Source: Paenibacillus durus ATCC 35681 (GTDB lineage: Bacteria > Bacillota > Bacilli > Paenibacillales > Paenibacillaceae). From it: DNA of 64,000 bases. This document shows positions 50,127 through 60,100 of the stretch, piece by piece. The stretch lies in assembly GCF_000993825.1 (NCBI RefSeq), contig NZ_CP011114.1, positions 1,240,001 to 1,304,000 of the forward strand, given 5' to 3'. A program made the translations under genes and the position numbers. The notes under the pieces are model-generated. The model ran no database searches. It was not told the DNA's origin and saw nothing but the letters and a program-made list of their open reading frames with translations. Each line of letters opens with the position of its first letter. Position 1 is the first letter of the stretch.

Positions 50127-51341
50127 TTGGAAAAGCTTGAAGATTTGAAATCCGCTCCGTCGCTTTCACGTTCAGTCATACTGTTGTTTGCAGCCGCCTG
50201 CGGACTGGCGGTCGCCAACATTTATTTTGCGCAGCCGCTGCTTGACGCGATATCGAAGGAATACGGAGTCAGTCATGCGCACATTGGCATAATCATCACA
50301 ATTACTCAAATTTGTTATGCATTAGGCCTTCTATTGCTGGTACCGCTTGGCGATTTAGTGGATCGGCGCCGCCTGGTTGCCGGTATGATGCTGATCTCTG
50401 TATTAGGATTGGTAACGATAGGCGTTGCCCCTAACAGCGCCGTACTGTTGGCGGGAATGGCTGTAGTCGGTATGTTTGCCGTCGTGGTGCAAGTGTTTGT
50501 TTCGTTTGCGGCGACTTTGGCTGCACCGTCTGATCGTGGGCGTACCGTTGGTTTGGTAACTAGCGGTGTGGTAATCGGCATTCTGCTGGCCCGTACCGCC
50601 GCTGGCATTTTGTCCGACATCGGGGGATGGCGTACGGTCTATTTTGTCTCCGCTGGATTGACACTGTTGATGGCTGTTGTGCTGTTCCGGATTCTGCCGC
50701 GTAACCAAAAAATAAAAAGATCAATATCCTACCCGCAACTGTTACGCTCGGTGTTTACCTTATTCATGCAGGAGCCGGTGTTGCGAATTCGTGCTGTTAT
50801 CTGCTTGCTGATCTTTACTGCGTTTAGCATATTATGGAGTTCACTTGTGCTGCCGCTCAGCGCACCGCCGCTTTCACTTTCCCATACCGCTATCGGGTCA
50901 TTTGGTCTGGCGGGTGCGGCGGGAGCGTTAGCTGCGGCAAGGGCGGGACATCTGGCGGATCGAGGTTTGGGGCAGCGAACGACCGGCGTAGCTCTGACTG
51001 TTTTGGTGGGATCATGGCTGCCTATCGGTTATACCGAGCATGCATTGTGGGCGTTGATTGTAGGAGTAATTGCCCTGGATCTCGCGGTGCAGGCTGTGCA
51101 TGTTACGAATCAATCCATGATTTTACGTGTACGTCCGGAGGCTCGCAGCCGTCTCACCGCAGGGTACATGATCTTCTATTCTATTGGCAGCGCCATTGGT
51201 GCGATTACTTCAACTTCAGTCTTCGCATACTTCGGGTGGACCGGCGTGTGTTTGCTGGGTGCCTCGGTCAGCATTATTGCTTTGCTTTTTTGGCTATTAA
51301 CTAAGCGTGAATACGTTACTTTTCCAAGCAAAAGCAAGTAA
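50127..51341 (+). CDS. MFS transporter (DHA1 family)
   Basis: A 404-residue exporter with 12 predicted helices and the DHA1 motif LVPLGDLVDRRRLVAGMMLISVLGL after helix 2. SYPQLLRSVFTLFMQEPVLRIRAV forms the central loop. TTG 50127 follows GAGGAGA by 10 nt; GTG 50100 and ATG 50106 upstream are less likely because the ribosome-binding site lies after them. It is divergently transcribed from a TetR gene and likely under its control. The substrate is unknown. Confidence 0.86.
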   Translation: MEKLEDLKSAPSLSRSVILLFAAACGLAVANIYFAQPLLDAISKEYGVSHAHIGIIITITQICYALGLLLLVPLGDLVDRRRLVAGMMLISVLGLVTIGVAPNSAVLLAGMAVVGMFAVVVQVFVSFAATLAAPSDRGRTVGLVTSGVVIGILLARTAAGILSDIGGWRTVYFVSAGLTLLMAVVLFRILPRNQKIKRSISYPQLLRSVFTLFMQEPVLRIRAVICLLIFTAFSILWSSLVLPLSAPPLSLSHTAIGSFGLAGAAGALAAARAGHLADRGLGQRTTGVALTVLVGSWLPIGYTEHALWALIVGVIALDLAVQAVHVTNQSMILRVRPEARSRLTAGYMIFYSIGSAIGAITSTSVFAYFGWTGVCLLGASVSIIALLFWLLTKREYVTFPSKSK

Positions 51342-51364
51342 AATAAAGCAAGGCATATGTGCAG

Positions 51365-51580
51365 CTATATAAGATGAACTTGAAAAATGTAATCAGTGTA
51401 AGGAGTAACGAAGGGGAAGTTTGGAACTGTAGGAGCGATAGCGATCGCCTTTGTCTCCGGATTTCAACCGCGAAGAACGGTTAATCGAGAAATCTGGAGA
51501 CAACAGCGGCCGGAAGTCCAAACGTTCCTCGTAGTTGCGACTGATATCTGATAGGAAAATCTTAAGTTCAGCTTATATAG
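51365..51580. repeat. MITE-like element, copy D (full length, 216 bp)
   Basis: Left repeat CTATATAAGATGAACTT (51365-51381) and right repeat AAGTTCAGCTTATATAG (51564-51580); the complement of the right matches the left in 16 of 17 positions. The core folds: GTTTGGA (51419-51425) with TCCAAAC (51517-51523), CTCCGGATTTC with GAAATCTGGAG, AACCG with CGGTT. No open frame is present. It ends 13 bp before the start codon of the disrupted acetyltransferase gene. Confidence 0.8.
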
Positions 51581-51736
51581 CATGCTGTTATGATGGGGGC
51601 GACAAAAGAATCAATGTTATCGAAAGAAGAAATAAAGGCTTATTTAAAAAGAATAGGGATTACCGAAATTTGATATGCTCCCCATATAGTAGACAGGTGA
51701 AATAATAAAACCTGTTACTGTATGGGGAGTATTTTT

Positions 51737-52417
51737 ATGGAACAAAAGAAGTTTACGGCATTCGATAAATTGACGATCCTCCAAGAAATTAAACAGGGAT
51801 TCCTTGGAGTGAAGGCTGCTGCTCGGAAGTTTGGAGTCACCAAGAACTCTATCGTGAAATGGCGGCGAAGGTATGAGTTGTACGGTTACGAGGGTCTGGA
51901 AGTCCGGACCCACAACCGAACGTATTCCGCTGAGCTTAAACTTCAAGCGGTGAAAGATTATTTGGAAGGGGCATTGTCGCAATATCAAATTATTGAGAAG
52001 TACCGGATTGCGAGCTGCACCCAACTCGCGAACTGGATTAAGAAGTATAATGGTCATAGCAACAGCTTTACAGCTGACTCAGGAGGAACTAAGGCTATGA
52101 CCAAAGGACGTGCAACAACATGGCAGGAGAGGATCGACATTGTGCTGTACTGCCTTGCAAACGGACAAGATTACACGAAGGCGGCAAGCCATTTCCAGGT
52201 GTCTTACCAGCAAGTATACGGTTGGGTAAAGAAGTACCAAGTCGGTGGAGAGGAAGCCCTGCGGGACGGCAGAGGACGCACCAAGGCGCCGGAAGAGCTC
52301 ACAGATGCCGATCGCTACAAACTCGCCATGAAGAAGCTAGAATATGAAAATGAACGGCTTCGTGCGGAGAATGCTTTCCTAAAAAAGTTAGAGGAACTCG
52401 AAAGGAGGGGACATTAA
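51737..52417 (+). CDS. IS3-family OrfA (HTH DNA-binding protein)
   Basis: A 226-residue protein with two helix-turn-helix segments (VKAAARKFGVTKNSIVKWRRRYELYG and YTKAASHFQVSYQQVYGWVKKYQVGG) and a C-terminal leucine-zipper-like coil (LAMKKLEYENERLRAENAFLKKLEEL), as usual for the IS150 subgroup. The slippery A-AAA-AAG site lies at 52381-52387 near its end. Confidence 0.92.
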   Translation: MEQKKFTAFDKLTILQEIKQGFLGVKAAARKFGVTKNSIVKWRRRYELYGYEGLEVRTHNRTYSAELKLQAVKDYLEGALSQYQIIEKYRIASCTQLANWIKKYNGHSNSFTADSGGTKAMTKGRATTWQERIDIVLYCLANGQDYTKAASHFQVSYQQVYGWVKKYQVGGEEALRDGRGRTKAPEELTDADRYKLAMKKLEYENERLRAENAFLKKLEELERRGH

Positions 52418-53295
52418 GTTCCGTTCGTCAGGAGAACCTCTACCTGGCCATTCAGGCTGTACAGCAAGAGGAATCCTGCTCCATCCGGCTTTTATGTGCC
52501 ATCGCAGGGATAGCACGGTCCAGTTACTACAAATGGCTGAATCGCAAACCCAGTGGCCGAGAGGCTGAAAATGAGAAACTCACACAGTCCATGCTCCACT
52601 TGTACGAGAAGGTAGAACGGACTTTTGGGTACCGTCAATTAACCCTGCATTTGCGAAGACAGATGGACAAACCGCTTAACGCAAAGCGAGTGTACCGTCT
52701 CATGAGACTCCAAGGCATCCAGTCCGTCATCCGCAGAAAGAGAAAGAAGTATGCAAACTCCACACCTCAGCAGGTCGCAGAGAATGTGCTGAACCGTAAC
52801 TTCAAGGCAGACGCTCCAAACCAAAAATGGGTCACGGATGTCACAGAATTCAAATACGGGAACGGGAAAAAGGCGTATTTAAGCGCCATATTAGACCTGC
52901 ACGATAAGTCGATTGTTTCCTACGTGCTGGGCCATTCCAATAATAATCCGCTGGTCTTTGAGACGTTGGAGTCTGCCTTACAGGCCACGCCAGAGAGCCA
53001 TCCACTACTCCACAGCGACCGTGGGTTTCAGTATACCTCTTTGGACTTTAAGAAGATGCTAGACAAAGCGGAAATGAAACAAAGTATGTCCCGAGTGGGC
53101 TGCTGTATCGATAACGGACCGATGGAATCCTTCTGGGGGACATTGAAATGCGAGAAGTACTATCTGCATACCTACCGAACCTTTGAAGAACTCCGAAAGG
53201 ACATTGATGACTACATTCACTTTTACAATAACGAGCGGTTACAGGCAAAATTAAACGGCCTCAGTCCTATGGAATTCAGGACCAAGGCCGCTTAA
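52381..53295 (+). CDS. IS3-family OrfB (DDE transposase, made by -1 frameshifting)
   Basis: The catalytic frame lacks a good start codon of its own near its 5' end. It joins OrfA through the heptamer A-AAA-AAG at 52381-52387, read as CTA-AAA-AAG by OrfA. Catalytic segments are KWVTDVTEFKYG (D), LLHSDRGFQYTS (D) and GPMESFWGTLKCE (E). The OrfAB fusion would be the transposase. No frame-disrupting change was seen. Confidence 0.9.
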   Translation, partial: KKVRGTRKEGTLSSVRQENLYLAIQAVQQEESCSIRLLCAIAGIARSSYYKWLNRKPSGREAENEKLTQSMLHLYEKVERTFGYRQLTLHLRRQMDKPLNAKRVYRLMRLQGIQSVIRRKRKKYANSTPQQVAENVLNRNFKADAPNQKWVTDVTEFKYGNGKKAYLSAILDLHDKSIVSYVLGHSNNNPLVFETLESALQATPESHPLLHSDRGFQYTSLDFKKMLDKAEMKQSMSRVGCCIDNGPMESFWGTLKCEKYYLHTYRTFEELRKDIDDYIHFYNNERLQAKLNGLSPMEFRTKAA

Positions 53296-54156
53296 TACAC
53301 TTTTATTATTTGTACTGTCTACTTGACGGGGTGCAGTTCAATTCAGCTGCCTACCCGATCCTTTTTGTATGAACTTCATAGAGCTCATGTGAAAAATATT
53401 CCATGGGAAACCATCGATATTTTCGCCGGAAAACCGACTTCAATTCATGTCAGAGAATCTGTGCAGCTTATGATAAACGGTAGAAGTGGTTATTGTTTTC
53501 ACCTTAATGGAGCGTTCAGCGAACTCCTTCGTTCCTTGGGTTATCAAGTTTTTTGGCATAGGGGCGGCGTTCAGCCCGTGGGAGAAGAGCCTCGGATTGA
53601 CTCTTTTCACCTTGGATTAACCGTGAGTTTGGCCAATGAGCAAGAGGAAGAGAGATGGATCGTTGATGTCGGCCTGGGGGATATGCCCTATGAGCCGCTG
53701 CCGCTGCAGGCAGGAGCCTATGAGCAGGGTCCTTTTACTTATGGGGTCAAGGAGTCTGGTATAGTCAAAAATGGTTGGAGATTGGAACATGATTTTCCCG
53801 CTCCATTTATAGGGGTGGATTTTGCCCCCGAGGTTGTGCTTAATATGGAAGAATTTGAGGCGAAGCACGATTATTACAGCCGGTCGGAGGATTCGCCTTG
53901 GGCGAATTTGTGTCTTGTTCAGCATAGGCATGCTTCAGGAAGCAACGAACTTAGAGGTTGTATCTGGAGCAAACGGAAGAAAACGGGTGTTGAAAAAATG
54001 GAGATACTCACAAAATCGCAATGGTTTGAAGTGTTGGGGGATATTTTTGGTGAGCACCTCGTTAACTATTCCAGCCAACAGCGGGATGATCTATGGAAGA
54101 AAGTACTGAGGAACCATGAACAGTGGAAAAAATCGAAGGGTTTGTAACCTCATATT

Positions 54157-54189
54157 AAAAGCCGCGTCCACAAGAACACGGCTTTTTGG
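54157..54189. terminator. Bidirectional intrinsic terminator
   Basis: AAAAGCCG (54157-54164) and CGGCTTTT (54179-54186) form an 8-bp stem with A and T tails on both sides. It separates the acetyltransferase and glycosyltransferase genes, which converge. Confidence 0.8.
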
Positions 54190-54205
54190 ATGGATACCAG
54201 CGGGA

Positions 54206-55300
54206 TTAAATATGTTTTCTCAACGGCAGATTGGGTGTCGAACTCGTCTCTTTGTGCTGATGACCTTTATTGGTTCTGATGAGTCTGATCAATCTCAAAC
54301 TGGGCAGATCAATCAGGCTGATCTTCGTTCGTCTGCTTCTTTTAAATGGCAGCTTTCCCAGGAAAACTTTCCGTGTTCTGCGTTTTTTCAAGCTGTTATG
54401 GGAAGCTGTGTTATATATGCGTTTCCGATATCTCTTCGCGCTCTTGCGTTTCTTATTTTTCTGAACAACCGTAGGATGGACTTGGGTAGGATGTAATTCC
54501 ACTGCCTTTTGAGGCTGCTGTACACTCCACGGCGTTAGGTTAAGGTAATTCTGGTACAATTCTGCGCCTATAGAATTAGCATCCCAACACTTTTCCGTTC
54601 CGGCGAAATGGACAATTTTATTCGTAAAGTCATGATCAACGGAGGCTAGGCTGAACGAGTTAAAGCGCACATCCAACGGGAGGTAATTGCCCCCGTACAC
54701 TCCATTTAATGCATCCTGATCAGGCATGGTAGTGTCGGGGAAGTTCCGAAAAAAATTCAGCGTCTCTTCGTACCAGCGAGGATTGGCCCGGATATTGTTC
54801 AAAGAAAATAAAAGAACCCCGGAGTTAAAATAAATATCTGGATTTAGACCCTTGGAATTGATATTTTGCGCTACCGCCATAATGCCCTGATCCTGAATTG
54901 CACCCAAATAATAACTACCCAGTTCTATTTGCCACAGCTCCGTAATGTCCATGTTTACCAGAACATCGCAGTCCAGATAAATAATTTTGTCCACCGGAAT
55001 TAATGCAGGAAGAAGTAATCGGTACATACTGGCCTGCGTCCATATGTTAATGGAACCAACGCCCGCCATTGCCTGAAGCATATCCTCAGGTATAATGATG
55101 TGATAGAAATTAATCGTGTGGTTAAATCTGGTTGTTAATTCAATGAGTTTTTGCTTGTTATCTTCGTTTAAAGTCTCGTCATGCAAAATATGAACATTAA
55201 CAGGGGAACTGGTATGGTGGAAAACTGATGCAAGAACGACCCCAGCATGCTCAGCATATTTCCCATCCTTATCCTGAAAAGCCAAGACTAGTTCAATCAT
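54206..55300 (-). CDS. Glycosyltransferase family 8 protein with a basic C-terminal tail
   Basis: A 364-residue GT-A enzyme of family 8: metal-binding D-x-D in IIYLDCDVLVNMDITELW, PDIYFNSGVLLFSL, PDQDALNGVYGGNYLPLD and IVHFAGTEKCW. It should transfer a hexose or glucose from a nucleotide sugar, probably to a cell-surface or intracellular glycan. ATG 55300 follows GAGAGG; a frame extension to 55342 is less likely. Residues about 276-345 are very rich in Lys and Arg (KNKKRKSAKRYRKR, KKRRTRKVF), which is unusual for the family and may bind anionic polymers or membranes. Confidence 0.84.
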   Translation of the reverse strand: MIELVLAFQDKDGKYAEHAGVVLASVFHHTSSPVNVHILHDETLNEDNKQKLIELTTRFNHTINFYHIIIPEDMLQAMAGVGSINIWTQASMYRLLLPALIPVDKIIYLDCDVLVNMDITELWQIELGSYYLGAIQDQGIMAVAQNINSKGLNPDIYFNSGVLLFSLNNIRANPRWYEETLNFFRNFPDTTMPDQDALNGVYGGNYLPLDVRFNSFSLASVDHDFTNKIVHFAGTEKCWDANSIGAELYQNYLNLTPWSVQQPQKAVELHPTQVHPTVVQKNKKRKSAKRYRKRIYNTASHNSLKKRRTRKVFLGKLPFKRSRRTKISLIDLPSLRLIRLIRTNKGHQHKETSSTPNLPLRKHI

Positions 55301-55558
55301 CTGATTTATCCTCTCATAACTTTTTGTGTACGAATGTACCACATTATACGTTTGTCACGACCGAGTGATAAGGGCATATTCACCCCGCAATTAACCCAAT
55401 TTGATGTGCATGATAATCCTTGGGGCAATCAGCTAAAGGAATATTTTCAATGACGACGCCAAACCGCTTCTTTTTTCATTTTGTGTGATATTATTATTAG
55501 TCAAGACTAATAGCAGTGCTGTGGACACGCTGTAAGAAATCGACTATAAGGAGATAAC

Positions 55559-56962
55559 ATGAATTTTAAAGATTTGAATCTGATTCCTTCCCTTTTGAAA
55601 GCTTTGGACAAAGAAAATTATACAACGCCAACACCGATACAGGAGCAGTCTATTCCGTCCGTGTTAGCTGGCAGAGATTTGTTTGGCTGTGCGCAGACCG
55701 GAACGGGGAAAACCGCCGCTTTTTCTTTGCCGATTATCCAGCTGCTCCATGAGCAGGCAAGCCGATCGGGCTCAGCGAGACCTATCCGTGCCTTGATTCT
55801 GACCCCGACCAGGGAGTTGGCGCTGCAAATCGCGGAAAATATTGGCGCTTACAGTAAGTTCACCTCTTTACGCTGCACAGCGGTCGTTGGCGGCGTATCG
55901 CAAAAAGTCCAAGAAAGGGCGCTGGGTCTCGGAACGGATATCCTGATTGCCACACCGGGGAGACTGATCGATCTGATCAATCAGAAGCGGGTGGATCTGC
56001 AAAATGTGAAAATTCTGGTACTGGATGAAGCCGATAGAATGCTGGATATGGGCTTTATCAACGATGTGAAGCGGATTATTGCCAAGATGCCCGCCAAAAG
56101 ACAAACGCTCTTCTTCTCGGCAACGATGCCTCCGGAAATCACCAACATGGTTAAGTCGCTTCTGGTGAATCCGGTGAAGGTTGAAATCACCCCAGTATCG
56201 TCTACGGTTGACCGTATCAAGCAGTCGCTCTATCTGCTCGAAAAGGGCACTAAGCAGAAACTGTTAAACCGGCTGCTGCAGGATCAAACGATTGTTTCCG
56301 CCTTGGTTTTTACACGGACCAAACGCGGCGCGGACCGTGTCACCCGAGATTTGACCAAAGCGGGCATTACCGCACAGGCCATTCACGGCAACAAATCGCA
56401 AACGGACCGTCAGAATTCCCTGCGAAACTTTAAAAACGGGACGACCCGTGTGCTGGTAGCGACGGACATCGCCGCCCGGGGGATTGATATTGACGAGCTC
56501 TCCCATGTGATCAACTACAATCTGCCCCAGATACCGGAGACCTATGTTCACCGGATTGGCCGTACCGGCAGAGCGGGACTGAGCGGTACGGCGATTTCTT
56601 TTTGCGAAATCGAAGAACTCCCCTTTCTTAAGGATATTGAGAAATTAATCGGCAAAAAGATTCCCGAAGTCAAGGATCATTCCTTTAGGATGGAGCGGAC
56701 TCCGGACTCCCTCAAAAGGGACAGGTTATCGAAACCGGCAGTCGCCAAACCTGCCAAATCGTCCAAGCCGTCCAAATCGTCAAGTCCGGCCAAACCGTCC
56801 TCGCTTGCCAAGTCCAAGGCGAACCACGACCGAAAGCCCAAATCCGAATGGTTTAAGCAAGGCAATCCGGGGAATGGGAAGGCAAACGGCAAGGCTAGGG
56901 AAGCGGCCAAAGGAAACGGTAGAACGGCGAGAAGTACAGCAGTTAATAAAACGGGCAGATAA
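55559..56962 (+). CDS. DEAD-box ATP-dependent RNA helicase (RhlE/CshA-like)
   Basis: A 467-residue helicase with all the core motifs: Q motif PTPIQEQSIP, motif I AQTGTGKT, motif II VLDEADRMLD, motif III FFSATMPPEI and motif VI HRIGRTGR. After residue 375 comes a low-complexity basic tail (KPAKSSKPSKSSSPAKPSSL-type) as in cold-shock and ribosome-linked helicases. AAGGAGATA precedes the ATG. The 258-nt upstream gap has a TTAGTC/GACTAA hairpin at about 55498 but no other clear feature. Confidence 0.9.
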   Translation: MNFKDLNLIPSLLKALDKENYTTPTPIQEQSIPSVLAGRDLFGCAQTGTGKTAAFSLPIIQLLHEQASRSGSARPIRALILTPTRELALQIAENIGAYSKFTSLRCTAVVGGVSQKVQERALGLGTDILIATPGRLIDLINQKRVDLQNVKILVLDEADRMLDMGFINDVKRIIAKMPAKRQTLFFSATMPPEITNMVKSLLVNPVKVEITPVSSTVDRIKQSLYLLEKGTKQKLLNRLLQDQTIVSALVFTRTKRGADRVTRDLTKAGITAQAIHGNKSQTDRQNSLRNFKNGTTRVLVATDIAARGIDIDELSHVINYNLPQIPETYVHRIGRTGRAGLSGTAISFCEIEELPFLKDIEKLIGKKIPEVKDHSFRMERTPDSLKRDRLSKPAVAKPAKSSKPSKSSSPAKPSSLAKSKANHDRKPKSEWFKQGNPGNGKANGKAREAAKGNGRTARSTAVNKTGR

Positions 56963-56967
56963 AGAGG

Positions 56968-57057
56968 TCAGAGTTGAGGTTCTGCAAGCTCCATAACGTA
57001 AAATTCCGCTAGTAATTGAATCTCCTGTTCTGTGAACCTTTTCCTCTTTTTTCCCAT
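56968..57057 (-). CDS. Possible 29-residue peptide (doubtful)
   Basis: A minus-strand frame from ATG 57057 gives MGKKRKRFTEQEIQLLAEFYV and ends at 56968, in the 218-bp gap between helicase and kinase genes. The composition looks protein-like, but there is no good ribosome-binding site and no family I recognise. An overlapping frame would give another peptide. Confidence 0.15.
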   Translation of the reverse strand: MGKKRKRFTEQEIQLLAEFYVMELAEPQL

Positions 57058-57180
57058 ACACAAAAACCCGCAGGAGGGTCACTTTTTCCAAAGTGTTCAT
57101 TCTACGGGTTACAGCTTATCAAAGTTGTCAGCGCTTGATATGAAGAGGAGCTTGTTTCTGCGGACGGGAGGAGAAAATGG

Positions 57181-60100
57181 ATGCTCAAACAGTGGCCGGC
57201 TGTGTTAGTAATTGCGATATTCCTTGTTATAGTTCCTATATTCTGGATATTTAATTATATCCATGCAGCCTCTCTGCATACTTCGTCGTTAGGAGGGGTG
57301 CTGGATTTGCGAAAATGGGACTTTCAGGCGAATGGGGTTGTTCCGCTTAAAGGGGAGTGGGAATTTTACCGCGATCAATTGCTGACGCCCGAAAGCTTTC
57401 AAACATCCCATTCGTCTCCTGATAAGACACCCAAGTTTACAGGTCTCGTTCATGTACCAGGCGTCTGGAATAGCTATATGGGTAGCCCCGGCAGCCACAA
57501 AGCTACGGGTTACGCAACCTACCGCCTGCGCATTCTGGTACCGGAGCGTGAAAATAAGATTTACGGGATCAAAACGGATAATATCCGGTCTGCGAACCGG
57601 ATTTTTGTTAACGGGACAGAGGTTGGAGCGAGCGGTGATCCTGCTGCACCTGGTAAGGAAGGCGGCCAGCGCAATATCCCTTATGCCGGGTTTGCTTCTA
57701 TCAATGGCGGGGAAATTGAAATCCTGGTGCAAATCGCCAACTACAGCTATTCATCGGGAGGGATGGTGTACCCTATCTCGTTCGGTGATTACAAAGCGAT
57801 AATGAATATTGAGAAAAAGGAATTTTTTGGCGACTCGCTGATCGCCTTCGGCTTCCTGGTCTCAACCGTTTACTTTATGCTAATGTATCGATTGCGCAGA
57901 CAGGAGACTTCCCTTCTCTATTTAGGGGGGATTTCATTATTCGCCTGCATTTATGTGCTGACTCATGGCGAGAAGGTCATAGGAGACCTATTTCCCGCTC
58001 TTCCTTATGATGCGGTATTAAGACTGCAGATGATAGCTTCTGTGGGCGTGTACTTTTGCGTCGTTCATTATGTTGCGTTGTACTCCCGGGCAGCCGTTCA
58101 CAGACCTGTCCTGCTGCTGTGCAGATGGATTACCGGGGTCGACATCATTGTGGCGTTATGTGTTCCTACGCTCCTGTTCTCCAAGTGGGATGGGGTCTGG
58201 CTCGTATGGTCTATGTTCATTTTAGGATATATCATCTATATGATGATAAAAAGCTTGCGTTTGCGCAGCTTGGACAGGCTCTTTATGCTTGTAAATATTT
58301 TAAGCCTGCTTATTGTCATTATCGTCAGCCTGCTGAATGTGTACGGGAAGCTTGAGAGTCAACTGTTAAGCTCTTACGGCATACTGATCTTTCTTATCGC
58401 ACAAGCGCTGCAGTCCGCATTTCGTTCGGCGAATTCTTTTCATGAAGTAGAGCAGCTGTCGCAAAAGCTTCTGACGCTTGACGGGCTGAAGGACGAATTC
58501 ATGGCCAGCACGTCTCATGAACTGCGGACACCGCTCCATGGAATTGTAAATATGTCGTCTTCTTTGCTGGAAGGGGTGGCGGGTGAACTGAATCCGAAGC
58601 AGAAGCAACATCTTTCCATGATTGCAGCGACAGGAAAGCGGCTATCCTTGCTCGTTAATGATATTCTGGATTGGGCCAGGCTGAAAAATGGCGACATTAT
58701 CCTTGACCAGCGTCCGGTAGATCTTCGGCCCGTCGTTTCGGCGGTTCTCGATATCCTGATCTTTACAACCGGCAGCGGAAAAAGATTGCAGTTTGTGCAA
58801 GAGTGGCCTGGAAATCTGCCGCTCCTGAATGGCGATGAAAATCGCATCCAGCAAATTTTATATAATTTATTGGGAAACGCCATTAAATTTACGGCTGAAG
58901 GAACGATTACCGTTTCTGCCGAGGATTGTGGCCGTGAAGTGAAGATTGCCGTGGCGGATACCGGAATTGGCATTGCCGCTGAACGGCATGATACGATATT
59001 CCTGCCCTTCGGGGAGATTGGGAAGCCGGTAGACCCTGCTTTCCTTGGGATGGGACTTGGACTAAGCATCACCAAGAAACTTGTCGAGCTTGGAGGCGGC
59101 CGGATTTGGGTGGAATCCGAACCGGATAAAGGATCGGTATTCTTCTTTACGGTGCCAGTGGCGGACATCCCCCTGTTACCCGAATCGAGGACCGCTTTAA
59201 AACAAGTTACCTTTATGGGGCGGGGGCCAACCGCTTTGGCCGAACAAGCTGCCGCAACGGAGAAGAAGCCTGTGGAGGGCACTTTGTTGATAGTGGACGA
59301 TGACCCTGTAAATTTGCAGGTATTAACAGATATTCTTTCCGTAGATAACTACCGCGTTATTGCTGTCAATGAAGGGACTGCTGCAATGGAGCAGCTCTCT
59401 CTGAGCCGAAATATTGATCTGGTTATTACCGACTGGATGATGCCGGGGATGTCGGGGCTGGAACTGTGCAGGGAGATTCGCCTAGTATATCCGTTGTTCA
59501 GACTTCCGGTTCTTATGCTAACGGCGCGAAGCCGGGCGGATGATATTGAGCTTGCCTTTCAGTCGGGAATTAATGATTACCTGGACAAACCTGTTGATGC
59601 GATAGAGCTAAGGGCGAGAGTCCGCACCTTAATTACGCTTCGCCGATCCGTTCAGAACGCAGTAAGCACAGAGATGGCCTTTTTGCAGGCGCAGATTAAA
59701 CCGCATTTTTTGTACAATGCTCTGAATACGATTATTTATATGTCCAAAGTGGAATCATCCAAGGCAACCGAGCTGCTCCTGGATTTAAGTAAATATTTAC
59801 GGGGAAGCTTCGATTTTCAGAACCGCGACAAGCTCATTCCGCTGCATAAAGAATTAGAACTGGTCAAGGCATTCTTGTCTTTGGAAAGCGCGCGTTTCGA
59901 GGAGCGCCTGAAGGTATCCTATGACATTCATGCATCGATGAATACCCTCATTCCGCCTCTTACCATTCAACCGATTGTAGAGAATGCGGTCAGGCATGGA
60001 ATTATGAAAAAAGCGGCAGGCGGCACCATTCAACTGGGCATTCAGGAAACCGACCAGACCATCAAGGTGACGGTAAAGGATGATGGAATCGGGATGCCGA

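Larger units (their letters stand above)
51671..53340 (+). mobile_element. Complete IS3-family insertion sequence, IS150-like subgroup
   Basis: A 1670-bp element with imperfect inverted ends: left TGATATGCTCCCC and, from the right, TGAACTGCACCCC, both leading into AGTAGACAG and an AATAATAAAA block. A 3-bp ATT duplication flanks it (51668-51670 and 53341-53343). It encodes OrfA and, in the -1 frame, OrfB with the DDE triad. All parts look intact, so it may still be active. It has interrupted the N-acetyltransferase gene. Confidence 0.92.
51593..54147 (+). pseudogene. Arylamine N-acetyltransferase gene split by an IS3-family element
   Basis: The N-terminal part, from ATG 51593 (or 51614), encodes MLSKEEIKAYLKRIGITEI and is cut by the IS at 51670. 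The rest (53344-54147) resumes with QLPTRSFLYELHRAHVKNIPWE and carries the catalytic Cys in RSGYC, the His in FHLGLTV and the Asp in VDVGLGD. Removing the IS and one copy of its ATT duplication joins both parts in frame, giving a normal NAT of about 280 residues. Such enzymes acetylate aromatic amines with acetyl-CoA. The present gene should be inactive. Confidence 0.88.

Noticed and set aside
53323..54147. A stand-alone acetyltransferase gene starting inside the right end of the IS
   Set aside because: The start codon is IS sequence; the true N-terminus is found before the IS and joins in frame when the IS and one ATT are removed.
55367..55452. Short plus-strand frame ending FDVHDNPWGNQLKEYFQ, protein-like in composition
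   Set aside because: No start or ribosome-binding site and no family recognised; could be a gene tail but cannot be supported.
57065..57110. Terminator-like AACCCG/CGGGTT stem behind the helicase gene
   Set aside because: The T run is only on the minus strand, where no gene needs it; on the plus strand the stem has no T tail.
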